A DNA stretch of 64,000 nt. Source: Limimaricola sp964022235 (GTDB taxonomy: Bacteria; Pseudomonadota; Alphaproteobacteria; Rhodobacterales; Rhodobacteraceae). A model generated the notes under the pieces. That model searched no databases and was not told the DNA's origin. It saw nothing but the letters and a program-made list of their open reading frames with translations. The DNA lies in contig NZ_CAXHZL010000002.1 of NCBI RefSeq assembly GCF_964022235.1, positions 372,001 to 436,000 on the forward strand. Reading direction: 5' to 3'. Made by a program: the position numbers and the translations under genes. Below, one piece after another: positions 36,781 to 48,300 of the stretch (its first letter is position 1; every line of letters starts with the position of its first letter).

Positions 36781-39700
36781 GCCCGGTGCGCCGGGCCCGC
36801 AGCGCGCGGCGGCGGGCCATCATCTCCTCGCGCTGCCCGGCGGCGGTGAGCGCGGCCATGGGCGGTACCATTGGTTCCGGCGTCAGATCGGCCTCGATCC
36901 GTGCTGCGAGGTCTGACAGGCGCGGAAGTCCGAAGATGTCAGTGATCTGCAATCCGGTGACACCGAGCCTGTCGCGGATCTCGCGGTGTGCACGCACCGC
37001 AAGGAGCGAATGCCCCCCTAGATCGAAGAAGCTATCGTTTGGCCCGATGTCCTGCGTGCCCAGAAGCTCGCGCCAGATCGCCGCGATGGCCGGGGCCGCT
37101 GTCCCGGCCTTGACGATGGGCGAAGCGGAAACCACGGAGGCCGCCTTGGCGCGCGCGCGCGTGGCATCGATGGGGCGCGATGCGGAGGCGGAACGCCGCG
37201 CGGGGGGCGGCATCGCCGCGCGGTCCGTCTTGCGGTTAGGGGTCAGCGGAAACCGCGGCAGCGCCACGATCCGGGCGGGCACCATGATCGCGGGCAGCCG
37301 CGTCGTCAGCGACGCGCGCAGCGCCCCCTCGTCGATGGCCGCATCGGTTTCGAGATAGGCCACGAGCCGCGCGTCGCCGGGGGCATCCTCGCGCAGCACG
37401 ACCACGCAAGGACCAAACCCCGACACCGCATCGAGGGCCGCCTCGATCTCGCCCAGCTCGATCCGATGACCGCGCAGCTTCACCTGGCTGTCGGCACGAC
37501 CGAGATATTCGAGCGTGCCATCCGCCCGCCAGCGCGCGAGATCGCCGGTGCGGTAGATCCGCTCACCGGGCCGGAACGGATCCGCGCGAAACCGCTCCGC
37601 CGTCAGGTCCGGTCGGGCCCAGTAGCCCCGCGCCACCCCTGCCCCGCCGATCCACAGCTCTCCTTCCACCCCCACGGGGAGCGGCGTCATCGCGTCGTCG
37701 AGCACATAAGTCCGGGTGTTCAGGATCGGCGTGCCGATCACGGCGGCCGGGGCCTCCGGCGTCACTTGCCGGGTGGTGGACCAGATCGTCGTCTCGGTGG
37801 GGCCGTACATGTTCTCGAGATGGCTGACACCTGCGGCGCGCAGATCCTCGGCCAGCGCGGCAGGCAGGGCTTCGCCGCCCAGCAGCAGCCGCGACAGCCG
37901 GCCCAGCGCCGCGCGGCTCACCTCGTCGGCCACGAGCATTCGGGCCATCGACGGGGTGCACTGCAGATGCGTCACGCCGTGGCGATGGATCTGCGCCGCG
38001 ATCGAGGCATCCTCGGCGACAGGTGCGGCGGCAAGCGCATCATTCAGCGCCGCGAGCCGCGGCAGGGCGGCCAGCACCCGCTCGGGCGCGATGCCGAAGT
38101 CGATCAGGCAGGCGATCTCGTCGGCCCCCGCCGCGCGCAGCTGCGCCAGCCGCGCCGCACCGTCCCTGACCGTGCCAAAGAGGCCTTGGTCCTCGAAGTA
38201 CCGCTCGAAGGCGTGATCGAGCACGGCCTCCATTTCATCGGGGGTCAGCGCGTCGGGGTCGATCGCCCCGTCGGCGCCGCGCCGGATCGCGGGAAAGGCC
38301 GCCGCATGGCTGGCGATGAGACCGGCAGCCGAGCGCAAATAGGCCTTCATCGGTCCCCGTGCGGCCTCGCGCGCCGCCTCGCGGGTCTCGTCGAGATAGG
38401 CGTGCAGCATCACCGTCACCCGGAAATTCGCCGGATCGTGCCCCGCTTCGGCCAGCGCCGCGCGCCAATCGGCGATGCGCGCCCCGAGATCCTCGACGCT
38501 TTGCCCCAGAAGATGGGTGAGCACGTTGGCCCCGATACGGCCCGCCTCGCGCCAGCTCTCCGGGTTGCCCGCAATGGTGAGCCACAGCGGCAGCTCGGCG
38601 CTCACCGGGCGGGGGCGCGTCACCACCTCCTGCAGGCTGCCGTCGGCGCGCGGGAACGCCACGGCCTCGCCGCGCCAGAGCTTGCGCACCGCGTCGATGC
38701 TGTCACGCAAGGCGGTGCGGTTGTCGGGGGGCGCGTTTTCGGGGCGCAGCACGAAGTCGCCCGGTTGCCAGCCCGCCGCCATCGCCAACCCCGCACGTCC
38801 GCCCGAGAGCCGGTCGACCACGGCCCAATCCTCGGCGATGCGCGCCGGGTGATGCAGCGGCGCGACGCAGCTGCCCGCCCGGATTGCCACACGCGAGGTG
38901 ACGGCAGCGACCGCGGCCCCGGTCACCGCCGGGTTGGGATAGGCCGCGCCAAAGCCATGGAAATGCCGCTCGGGCGTCCAGACCGCCTCGAAGCCATGCG
39001 CATCGGCAAAGCGCGCGCCTTCCATCAACAGCCGGTAATCCGCCCCGTCGCCGTCCTCGTGGCCCCAGTAGAACAGGCTCAGCGATGGGCCCGCCGTACG
39101 CGCCTGCGCACCCGACGAGGTAAGCAGACGCTCCGCCTCGCCTTGGATCACCACCGTCAACCCGCGCGAGAGGGTCCAGAACAGCTCGAGCACCGAGATA
39201 TCGAAGGAGATCGATGTCACCGCCAGCAGCACGTCACCGGGGGCATGCGGCACCCGGGCGTCCATCGCGGCAAAGAAATTCATCACGTGCCGGTGCTCGA
39301 TCATCACCCCTTTGGGGCGGCCGGTCGAGCCGGAGGTGAAAATCAGATAGGCCAGATCCTCGGGCGTGGCGCGAGGAGCGAGGGGGGTGGACGCTGCCTG
39401 TGCGATGCGCGGATCATCGAGATGCAGCACCCGTGCCGCCCGCTGTGGCAGGGCCGAGGCCCCGCCCGCATCGCTGATCACCAGAGCGGCGTCGCTGTCT
39501 TCGAGATAGAGCGCCAGACGCTCGGGCGGATAGGACGGATCGAGCGGCACATAGGCCGCGCCAGTCTTGAGCACCGCGAGCGCCGCGACCACCATGCCCG
39601 CCGAGCGGCGCAGGTGCAGCCCGATACGCTGACCCGGACCGGCCCCCATGTCGCGCAGCACCCGCGCCATGCGGTTGGCGCGGGCGTCGAGTTCGGCGTG

Positions 39701-41371
39701 GCTCAACCGCTCATCGCCACAGATCAACGCGGTGGCGCCGGGATTTTCGGCGGCATGGTGCGCGATGGCGGTGTCGATGGTGCCCTCGGGGATCACGCCA
39801 TCCGTCGCGTTCCACGCCTCGAGCACGAGATGTCGCTCAGTCAGGCCGAGCGCGGGCAGCACCGACATGGCTCCGCCGGGCTGCGCCGCGTCGGCGTCGA
39901 GCAGGACAGCGAGACGTTCCGCCAGAAGATCGAGCGCACCGGGCATCAAGGCCCCCGGTGCGGCATGGAGTTGTCCGGTCTCGGGGTCGAGCGCGACCGT
40001 CGCGCCCTCGGGACAGGCCTCGCCCAACGCGAAGGCCGGCATAGCGAGCGGCATGCCCAACCGGGCAGGCAGATCGGCGGCAAATCCCCCCTGCCCGCGC
40101 AGCGCCGCGCATTGCGCGCCGATCCGGCTCGCCAGCGCGGCCAGATCCTCCCGCGGATCGATGACCACGCGCAGCGGCACCCAGTCGGAAACATGCCCGG
40201 CCACGGGTTCTGTCTCGGGCGGCAGCATCAGGGTAATATCGGCCGCACCGCCCGACAGCCGCGCCGCCATGAGCGCCCAAGCGGCAATAAGTCGGTCTGG
40301 CGCGTGGTCGCTTTCGAGGGTTCGGCTGTCGCCCATGCCCCCTGTGGTCTCGCCCTCTGGCCCGCCGTTACGCAGCAGACCCGGCAGACGGTGCGGGCGA
40401 AGAGCTTCGAGACGCGCCCGCCAATCCGGCTCGGCGCGCGCCGCCTGCGCCATGCGCAGCGTCAGTGCCTCTGCCGGGCCGGTCTCGGGCAGTCGGTCAC
40501 CGGCGCTGGGCAGCGCCTCCGGGGGGCAGGCGGAGCCATCCGGGCGACACAGCCCGGACAGGCGCAGCACCCCGTCTTCGAACACGAGATCCATCGCCTC
40601 GGCCGACACGGCGCGCAACATGCCCGGCGCCTCGGACGGCTGGGTCGCCTCGAGCATTTCGGCATGCCGCACCAGCACCGGCCCGCGCGGGCCCGCGATC
40701 TTGGGGCAGCACAGCGGATTGGGATGCGCCCCATGATCGAGCGCGTGCACAAGGCGCCAGGCCTGTGCGACCGGCCCGCGCCCGTCGATCAGCGCATCGG
40801 CCGCCGGTCGGTCGGCGGCGCGGTGGACCTGCCCCGGCGCAGCAGGCTGCGGGCGTCGCCGCAGCCCATGCTGCATCTGTTCGAACACCTCGGGCAGGCT
40901 TTCGATCGCGGCGGCGAAGCACAGCGCGTTGAGGCTGCGCGCGGTCGCATCCCCTGCGACGTCAAAGCCGCGCCGCACGAGAATGTCGCCCGCATCGACC
41001 CCCGGCGTCATCAGGTGCCAGGTGATGGCATGGCGGCGCGCCCCGTCGAGCAGCGCCCAGACCGGCACGTTGCGCCCCACCCGTTCCGGCAAGGGCCCGT
41101 CGTGAAAGTTGATCGCACCCCGCGCGAACCGCTCCAGAACGGCTGCGGGCAGCACATCGAGGTTGCCTGCACTGAGGAGCCAGTCGATCCCTCCGGGCAG
41201 ATCCTCCAACCGGTCGGGATCGAGCAACGCGATCCCTTCTTCGGCGGCCAGCGCCCGCAGCGGGGCAGAACGGGTGATGATCAACGCCAGATGCAGCCCC
41301 GCACCGCGCGCCATCCGCGCCGTCTCGAGCGTCAGGACGGTGTCGCCGATGAGGGCCAGAGTCGTGTTCAT
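36773..41371 (-). CDS. NRPS loading module: formyltransferase - adenylation (with inserted LLM monooxygenase) - PCP
   Basis: A 1532-aa synthetase. Residues 1-180 are formyltransferase-like with the catalytic triad Asn88, His90 (INFHDGPLPE) and Asp126 (PGVDAGD). Residues 230-290 look like its C-terminal domain. Residues 300-520 resemble only the C-lobe of a condensation domain and lack HHxxxDG. The adenylation domain runs 540-750 (A3 LAYLIFTSGSTGRPKGV, A4 FDISVLELF), is interrupted at 762-1115 by an FMN luciferase-like monooxygenase of the MupA/Atu3671 type (SLFYWGHEDGDGADY, WTPERHFHGFG), and resumes 1125-1390 (A5 MYGPTETTIW, A7 YRTGDLARW, A10 Lys1381). The PCP has Ser1455 (DLGGHSLLAV). My hand-read specificity code is D-I-L-Q-L-G-M-I-W-K, which I recall as glycine-like. 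With no condensation or release domain it should act as loading module for the PKS. The start overlaps the glycosyltransferase stop by four bases. Confidence 0.93.
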   Translation of the reverse strand: MNTTLALIGDTVLTLETARMARGAGLHLALIITRSAPLRALAAEEGIALLDPDRLEDLPGGIDWLLSAGNLDVLPAAVLERFARGAINFHDGPLPERVGRNVPVWALLDGARRHAITWHLMTPGVDAGDILVRRGFDVAGDATARSLNALCFAAAIESLPEVFEQMQHGLRRRPQPAAPGQVHRAADRPAADALIDGRGPVAQAWRLVHALDHGAHPNPLCCPKIAGPRGPVLVRHAEMLEATQPSEAPGMLRAVSAEAMDLVFEDGVLRLSGLCRPDGSACPPEALPSAGDRLPETGPAEALTLRMAQAARAEPDWRARLEALRPHRLPGLLRNGGPEGETTGGMGDSRTLESDHAPDRLIAAWALMAARLSGGAADITLMLPPETEPVAGHVSDWVPLRVVIDPREDLAALASRIGAQCAALRGQGGFAADLPARLGMPLAMPAFALGEACPEGATVALDPETGQLHAAPGALMPGALDLLAERLAVLLDADAAQPGGAMSVLPALGLTERHLVLEAWNATDGVIPEGTIDTAIAHHAAENPGATALICGDERLSHAELDARANRMARVLRDMGAGPGQRIGLHLRRSAGMVVAALAVLKTGAAYVPLDPSYPPERLALYLEDSDAALVISDAGGASALPQRAARVLHLDDPRIAQAASTPLAPRATPEDLAYLIFTSGSTGRPKGVMIEHRHVMNFFAAMDARVPHAPGDVLLAVTSISFDISVLELFWTLSRGLTVVIQGEAERLLTSSGAQARTAGPSLSLFYWGHEDGDGADYRLLMEGARFADAHGFEAVWTPERHFHGFGAAYPNPAVTGAAVAAVTSRVAIRAGSCVAPLHHPARIAEDWAVVDRLSGGRAGLAMAAGWQPGDFVLRPENAPPDNRTALRDSIDAVRKLWRGEAVAFPRADGSLQEVVTRPRPVSAELPLWLTIAGNPESWREAGRIGANVLTHLLGQSVEDLGARIADWRAALAEAGHDPANFRVTVMLHAYLDETREAAREAARGPMKAYLRSAAGLIASHAAAFPAIRRGADGAIDPDALTPDEMEAVLDHAFERYFEDQGLFGTVRDGAARLAQLRAAGADEIACLIDFGIAPERVLAALPRLAALNDALAAAPVAEDASIAAQIHRHGVTHLQCTPSMARMLVADEVSRAALGRLSRLLLGGEALPAALAEDLRAAGVSHLENMYGPTETTIWSTTRQVTPEAPAAVIGTPILNTRTYVLDDAMTPLPVGVEGELWIGGAGVARGYWARPDLTAERFRADPFRPGERIYRTGDLARWRADGTLEYLGRADSQVKLRGHRIELGEIEAALDAVSGFGPCVVVLREDAPGDARLVAYLETDAAIDEGALRASLTTRLPAIMVPARIVALPRFPLTPNRKTDRAAMPPPARRSASASRPIDATRARAKAASVVSASPIVKAGTAAPAIAAIWRELLGTQDIGPNDSFFDLGGHSLLAVRAHREIRDRLGVTGLQITDIFGLPRLSDLAARIEADLTPEPMVPPMAALTAAGQREEMMARRRALRARRTGHV

Positions 41372-42348
41372 GCGGGATGATGTCCGGATCGGCCAGACGC
41401 CCCCGTGCGTCGGTACTGGCGCAGCTCGAACCAGGCCATGTCGCGCAGGAACCGCGGCGGATCGCCGGGATCGCGGCGCGTCATGAGGCAACGGAGGCGG
41501 TGCAGCCCACCGGCCCCCATGTGCAGCATCGTCGCCGCCGCAGCCCCCAGCGCGCCATGATGCTTGCGGAAATAATGACGGCGCGAGGCGAACCAGTAAT
41601 CCGGCACGCGGCGCCATTCGCTCAGGCCGGTCGACACCGAGCCGATGTGCAGCACCACGCTTTCGCGCACGAAATGCGTCTCGAACCCGGCCTTTCGGGC
41701 GCGGCGGCACAGGTCGGTTTCCTCGAAATAGAGAAAGAAGGTTTCGTCGAATCCGCCGATCGCGTCGAGCAGTTCGTTGCGGATCATCAGGCTCGCCCCG
41801 GCCACCCAGTCGACCGGCCCCGTGCGTTCGGGAACCCCCATCCAGACGCTGTGACGCGACAGTATCCGCGTCACCGGGCCAAAGCGCATCGGCCCCTCGA
41901 TCTCGGACAGCAGCGACGGAAACCGAAAGGCCGCCATGTGCTGCGTGCCGTCGGGGTCCTCGATCAGGCTGCCCGCCAGACCGGCGGCGGGATGCGCTTG
42001 TAGATGCGCCAGCAGCGCCCGGATCGCCGCCTTCTTCGGAAAGGCGTCGGAGTTCAGGATATAGACGAAATCCGCCCGACCGCCGTCTGACAGACCAGCG
42101 GCGATTCCGACGTTGTTGCCCGCGCCGAAGCCGCCGTTGTGCCCCGATTGCACGACCCGCACCCGTGACCCCCAGCCGCGCGTCTCGACCGCCTCGCGCA
42201 GCATCGCCTCGGAGCCGTCGCCTGAGTCATTGTCGACGATCACGATGCCGCCCTCGATCCCCTGCATCGCTACAAGAGCGCTTTCGGTGGCGCGCAGCGT
42301 CATCTCCGGCGTGCGCCAGTTCAGGATTACCGTCAGCAGTCTGCTCAT
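41368..42348 (-). CDS. GT2-family glycosyltransferase (between PKS and NRPS genes)
   Basis: A 326-aa GT-A enzyme of the rhamnosyltransferase-like GT2 branch: TVILNWRTPEMTLRATESAL, IVIVDNDSGDGSEAML, GFGAGNNVGI, ILNSDAFP (DxD-like), and GGFDETFFLYFEETDLCRRA. It starts six bases after the PKS stop and its stop overlaps the NRPS start by four bases. It therefore either glycosylates the hybrid product or is an EPS enzyme caught between the two assembly-line genes. Confidence 0.92.
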   Translation of the reverse strand: MSRLLTVILNWRTPEMTLRATESALVAMQGIEGGIVIVDNDSGDGSEAMLREAVETRGWGSRVRVVQSGHNGGFGAGNNVGIAAGLSDGGRADFVYILNSDAFPKKAAIRALLAHLQAHPAAGLAGSLIEDPDGTQHMAAFRFPSLLSEIEGPMRFGPVTRILSRHSVWMGVPERTGPVDWVAGASLMIRNELLDAIGGFDETFFLYFEETDLCRRARKAGFETHFVRESVVLHIGSVSTGLSEWRRVPDYWFASRRHYFRKHHGALGAAAATMLHMGAGGLHRLRCLMTRRDPGDPPRFLRDMAWFELRQYRRTGASGRSGHHPA

Positions 42349-42354
42349 GCGTGT

Positions 42355-45300
42355 CTACTCCGCGGCATGACGTTCAGAAGCCCGGGCCTCGGTCTCGAGC
42401 GCCTCGATCCGGGCCCGCATCCGTGCCGCGAGGGCCTTGGCATTGGGGTCCAGCACCATGCTGTCGTGATCGCCCGGCACTTCGACCACCTCCAGAGCCG
42501 GTGCCCAAGCGCGCCAGCCGTTGTCTTCGAGAACGTATTGCCGATCCTCGTTCACAAGCCGCCGACCCGCAAGATGCCAACGCCCTTCGATCGGGGGGCG
42601 GAACAGCGTCATGGGCCCCGGCCAACGCCGTAGCTCATAGGCGGCGGAGGCCGTGTAGAAGGCGGATTCGATCACGACGTCCACCGGGTTCGCAGTCGGC
42701 TGCGCCGCGGCGCGGCCATAGCGGCGGCGGTCAATCTCCCAGCGCAGCCGCTTCTTGAACCAGCGCAGCGGATAACTTGGCCCGGCCCGGCGCAACTCGA
42801 TCGCCTGAATCGCCAGCCGGTCGCGTCGGCTCAGCGGCGGTCGCACCGGCAAGGGCGTGTCGAGCAGCATCAGCGCCGTCACCTGCTCATCGGCACGCGT
42901 CAGTTGCCGCGCCATCTCAAGCGCGATCAGGCCACCGCCCGAATACCCTGCAAGCATCCATGGTCCGCCCGGATGCACGCGTCGCATCTCGTCCAGATAA
43001 TCCCGCGCGGCCTCCTCGAAGCTTTGATGCGGAGCCACGTCGCCAGCCAGCCCGCGCGCCTGCAGCCCCCATACCGGGCGCGCGTCGCCCAGATGCTGGG
43101 CGAGATGGCGCAGGTTCATGACGTTGCCGAACATGCCCGCCGCGATGAAGAGCGGCGTCCCGTCTCCGTTCGGGTTCAAGGGTACGAGATGCGCGGCCTC
43201 GCCGCCAATGGGGCGCAGCTGAACTGCATTTGCCTCGGACCCGGTCTCCGGCGCGGGTGTCGCCGCCCGCGTGCCTGCGTCCAGTCGAGCCGCGAGGCTG
43301 CGGATCGTCGGTGCCTCGAACAGTGCCGAGATCGGTAGCGACGTGCCGGTTTCGCGGCGGATCGCCGCGAAAAGCCGCACCGCGATCAGCGAATGCCCCC
43401 CGAGGTCAAAGAAGCTGTCGTCCGGCCCCACATCTTCGACCCCGAGCAGCGCAGCCCATTGCCCGGCGAGCCAAGCTTCGGTCTTGGTCTCGAAGCCTTC
43501 GGCGAGCGGCGCGGGCACCGCCTCCACCGGCGCAGCGGGGCGGATCGCCGCGGCGGCGGCGATCAGCGCGGGCAGCGGCTGCGCGGTCATCGCGATCTGC
43601 GGCAGGCCTGCACCCATCGCCGTGAGGAAAGCGGCACCGCCTTCGACAGGCCGAATGCCGTGGCGACGCGCTTCGCGCATCAATGCCCGCTGCGCCGTGG
43701 CGGCCGTGTCCTCCGGCGCGGCAGCGCCGCTGCTCGCGACAAGGTCCATGCCCTGCGGCAAGCGGCGCAGCTCGAAGCTCAACACTTCGACGCAGACCTG
43801 CCCCTCGAGCGTGCAGAGTACGAGATCGAACCACGCAGCTCCCTCCTGCTGTCGCGCCAAACGCGCGCGGCTCAATATTTCGGACGGCAAGGGCGCGTGG
43901 ATCCGCAGCTCCGTATAGCCCGCGGGCACCCACATGAGACCCGGATCGTAGCCCTCGATCAGACCAATCGCCCAGCCGGTTGCCATGTCGAGCAGGCCGG
44001 GATGCAGCGCGAGGCCGCCCTGCGCGCCGGACGGCAGGCGCAGCCGGGCCAGACCCTCGCTCGCGCCCTGCCGGCTTTCGCCGATGACCTGCCACTGCGC
44101 GCCGAAATCGAGATGCGCGCCCTGCGGCAATACCAGCGGCGCAGGCGCCGGCAACCGGGCCGCGATCTCCTGCGGATCGATCGCTGCCACTGCGGGAGGG
44201 GCAGAGCCGAGGCGGCAGGTGGCGACCGGGCCGAAGGCAGCGCCCGGCGGCGCGGCCTCGATCTCGACCAGCCTGGGAGCTGCGCCATGAGCCATCCCGG
44301 GGATCAGCCGCGCCCGCACGCGGGTCGTGCCGTCATCGGGGGTGTGCAGCGGGGCTAGAAAGCGCAGATCGTGCAGCGTGAAGGGCACGAAGCCCTCCGG
44401 CCCGGCGATCTCGGCCATCATCTCGACATAGCCGGTGCCGGGCAGCAGCGCGTCGCCCGCCCGCGTGCGGTGCTGGTCCAGAAACCAGTGCGCGGCCGGT
44501 GTCCAGTGGGCACTGAACACCGTCTCCTCGCCTGTCTCGCCTCCTTCGGAGCATCGATCGAACATCGGCAGCGACACTTCGATGCCCGTGGTGACCTCCG
44601 CCTCGTCGACCGCGCCCCGATCCGCATCGGCCGCCATGCCGGTGTCCGCCCAGATACCCCAGTCGATCGCCACCACCCGCGTGGCCCCGCCCTTGCGCGA
44701 CTGCGCATAGGCGTCGAGTGCCGCGTTGGCAGCGACGTAGTCGGCCTGACCCGCAGGCGTGGTCCAGCCCGAGCTCGACCCGCACAGCGCCATCCAGTCG
44801 AGCCGACCGTCGGCAAACAGAGCGTCGAGCACCATGAGGCCCTGCAGCTTGGGCGCGATCACGGCCTCTGCCGCCTCCGGATCGCGACCCAGCACCGGCG
44901 CGTCATCGAGCAGGCCCGCTGCGTGGATCACGCCGCTGAGTGGGCCGAGATCGGCTTCTGCCGCAGCGACGGCATCGCGCATCTGGTCGGGATTGGTCAC
45001 ATCGGCGCGCAGCACCTCGACCCGTCCGCCCAAGGCGTCGAGCCGCAACAACGCACGCAGCAAAAGCAAATTCCCGTCGCTGCCGCCAGCCGCGACAAGA
45101 CCCGGCCATTCGGCACGGGGCGGCAGGTGGCGGCGCGAAACCAGCGCGATCGGGGCCCCCCATTCGCGGATCAGGGTTTCGGCCAGCGTCAGGCCGATGC
45201 CGCCCAAACCGCCGGTGATCAGGACCGCGCCGCCTCGGCGCAGCGGCAGGTCGGGCGTCTCGGGGAGTTGCGCGCGCTGCACGCCGCGGCGTCGCCGCAC

Positions 45301-48300
45301 CCCGCCACGCCAAGCTACGGGCGCAGGATCGGGCGGCGAGAAGGCCTCCTCCAGCACCGCCTCGACCTGTGCCGCGCGCTCGCCCCGGCGTGGCGTGGCA
45401 AGGTCGAGCCGCGACAGACCGAGCCCGGGCAATTCGCGCGGGATCACCGTTGCCGGTCCGTCGAGCGTCGCCTTGGCCGGATCGGGTCGGTCCTGCGGAC
45501 GCGCCGCATAGGCGTCGCTGCTCACCACCAGAAGACGCAGCGCCCGGTCGCCCTGCGCCGCGTGCCAGCCGCGCGCCAGATGCGTCAGGCTGTGATAGCC
45601 GCGATCCTGCATGTTCTGCAGATGCAGAACAGCGTTATCGCGCGCGGCGCCGGTCACGGTCCACAGATGCACCGCACGTTCGGGCAGCAGATCCGCCTCG
45701 GCCAGCTGCGCCAGCAGCCAGCCATAGGCGTCTTCGCCCGCGTCGGTCCGAATGACCCAGTCCGCCGGGCCGGTCTGCGCCTCGCGCGCGCCCGGCGTCA
45801 CCGTGGCCACCGCGTGACCCGCTGCGCGCAGGCGGGCCACCAGCGCCGTGCCAAGTCCGGTCGCATCGCAGAACACGAGCCAGCTTCCTGCCTGCCGCGC
45901 CGCCAAATCGCCACCGGCCTCGAAGTCCCCCTCGGGGTAACGGCGCGACCAGTCGGGCCGCCAAGCCCAGCGCGCGATATCCTCTTCGCGCGCCGGCAGA
46001 TCGGGGGCGACCGGGGCTGTGGCGCGGGCCGCGGTGGGGGCGATGAAATGGCGTGATTCGTCGAAGACGGTTCCCGGCAATGGCACCTTGCGACGACCCA
46101 AGCCCGAAAGCTGCGCCTCGTCGAAGCGTCCCCCCATGGCCCAGAACCGCCCCAGCGCCATGAGCATGTGACGGTCGTCGCCGCCAGGCTCGGACTCGGG
46201 GCGCAGACCGGCCAGCGTACGGCCCGGCCCGATGCCGGGCTGCTGCGTGGCAAAGGAGCCGAGGCTGGTGCCCGGCCCGATTTCCACGAAAATCCGCGCG
46301 CCCGTGCCAAGCCCGTGCAACGCCCCGTCGAAATCGACGGTCTGGCGCAGATGCCCGGCCCAATAGGCCGGATCGGTGGCTTCGGCGGCGGTGAGCGCGC
46401 GGCCCGTGCGATTGGAGATGACGGGAATCTGCGGCGGCGACAGGCGCATGCTCTGCAGATGCACCAGAAAGCGCGGCAGGATTGGCTCGAGCAGGCGGCT
46501 GTGCGCGGCCACCTCAATTGGAATGCGGCGGCTGTCGATGCCGCGCGCGGTGAGCCGCGCCGATAGCGCCTCGATCGCCTCTACCGGCCCGGAGGCCACG
46601 CACAGCGCCGGCGCGTTGATCGCGGCGAGGTCGAGATCGGGCCCCAGTTCGGCACGCAGCGCGTCGGCGGACAGCGCCACCGACAGCATCGCGCCGGGGT
46701 CGGTTTCCTCGAACAGCGCGCCGCGCAGCCGCACCAGCGCCAGCCCGTCCTCGAAGGACATGATCCCCGACAGGACGGCGGCGGTATTTTCGCCCATCGA
46801 ATGCCCGATCAGCCGCGCAGGCCGCACGCCCCAGCCGATCCAGAGTTGCGCCAGCGCGTGTTCGACGATCAACAGCAGCGGCAATTGCAGCGAGGGCCGG
46901 CGCAGCTCGGCCGCGGCTTCGGCCTCGTTCCCCGGAGCCGGATCCCACAGCGCCCGCAGCGCGTCTCCCGCCGCCCCCATCGCGGCAAAGCCGTGGTCGA
47001 TCCAGTCGCGGAACACCGGCTCGGTCTCGTAGAGATCGCGCCCCATGCCGGGCTGCTGCGCGCCACCGCCCGGAAACAGGAACACCACCTCCGGATCGGC
47101 TTGGGCCTTGAGCGTCGCGGCACGGCGCGGGTCGTGCCCGTCCAGCAGATCGGCGGCTTCCGCATGGCTCTCGGCCAGAAGCACCCGGCGATGCGGCTGC
47201 GCGCGGCGGCCCTGCGCCAGCGTGTGGGCGATGTCGGCCAGCGGCACCTGCGGGTGCGCCCGCAGATAGGCGGCGAGCCCGGCGGCGGTGGCGTCGAGCG
47301 CCGCGCGAGTCCGCCCTGACACCCGGATCAACTCGCACGGCCAGTCGGCCTCGGCGGCGGGCCCGCGCGCGGGAGCCTCTTCGAGCACCGCATGGGCGTT
47401 GGTGCCGCCGACACCGAGCGAATTCACCCCGGCGCGGCGTGGCGCTGCGCCACGCGCCCAAGGCGCCGTGGTCGCGGCCACCTCGAAGGGCGATCCCGCA
47501 AGCGCGATCGCGGGATTCGGCGCCTCGAAGCCGGGCGTGCCGGGGATCGTGCGGTAGTGCAGCGCCAGCGCGGCCTTGACCAACGAGGCGGCCCCCGCGG
47601 CGGTGTCGGTATGGCCGATGCCGGCCTTGACCGAGCCGATCCGGCAGAAACCTTGGGCCTGCGTCGTCTCGCGGAAGGCGCGGGTCAGCGCCGCGACCTC
47701 GATCGGGTCGCCCAGCGCGGTGCCGGTGCCGTGACATTCGACGAAACCAAGGCTCTCGGCCCCGACCCCGGCCATGCGCAGCGCCGAGGCCACCGCCGCT
47801 GCCTGCCCTTCGACCGAAGGCGCGAGGTAGCTCGCCTTGCGCGCACCATCGTTGTTGATCGCGGTGCCGCGGATCACCGCCCAGATATGGTCGCCCGCGG
47901 TCAGCGCGTCTTCGAGCCGCCGCAGCACCACCGCGGCGGCACCCGATCCGAACACCGTGCCACCGGCGCGGTGATCGAAGGCGCGGCACATGCCGTCTCG
48001 CGCGAGGATCTCGCCCTCGCGATACAGGTAGCCCTGCCCCTGCGGCTGCTCGATGGTGGAGCCGCCGGCGAGCGCCATGTCGCATTCGCCGGTCAGAAGC
48101 GCCTGCACCGCCATGTGCACCGCCACGAGAGAAGTCGAACAGGCGGTTTGCACCGAGATCGCGGGGCCGGTGAGGTTGAGCATGTGGCTCAACCTCGTGG
48201 CGAGGAAATCCTTGTCGTTGCCGGTGTGGCGCAGCAGGAAGGCACCAGTGCTCTCCACGAGCGCGGCGTTCCCCATCAGGTTGCGCATGTAGTAGTCGTT

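Noticed and set aside
37466..41380. 1304-aa open frame on the plus strand opposite the NRPS
   Set aside because: It is His/Arg/Gly-rich, matches no family, and lies antisense to a gene with complete domain motifs; long antisense frames are expected in high-GC DNA.
41372..41710. N-terminal extension of the NRPS frame by 113 codons
   Set aside because: The extension overlaps the glycosyltransferase gene and is Arg/Pro-rich; the ATG at 41371 gives the formyltransferase-like N-terminus and a four-base overlap with the upstream gene.
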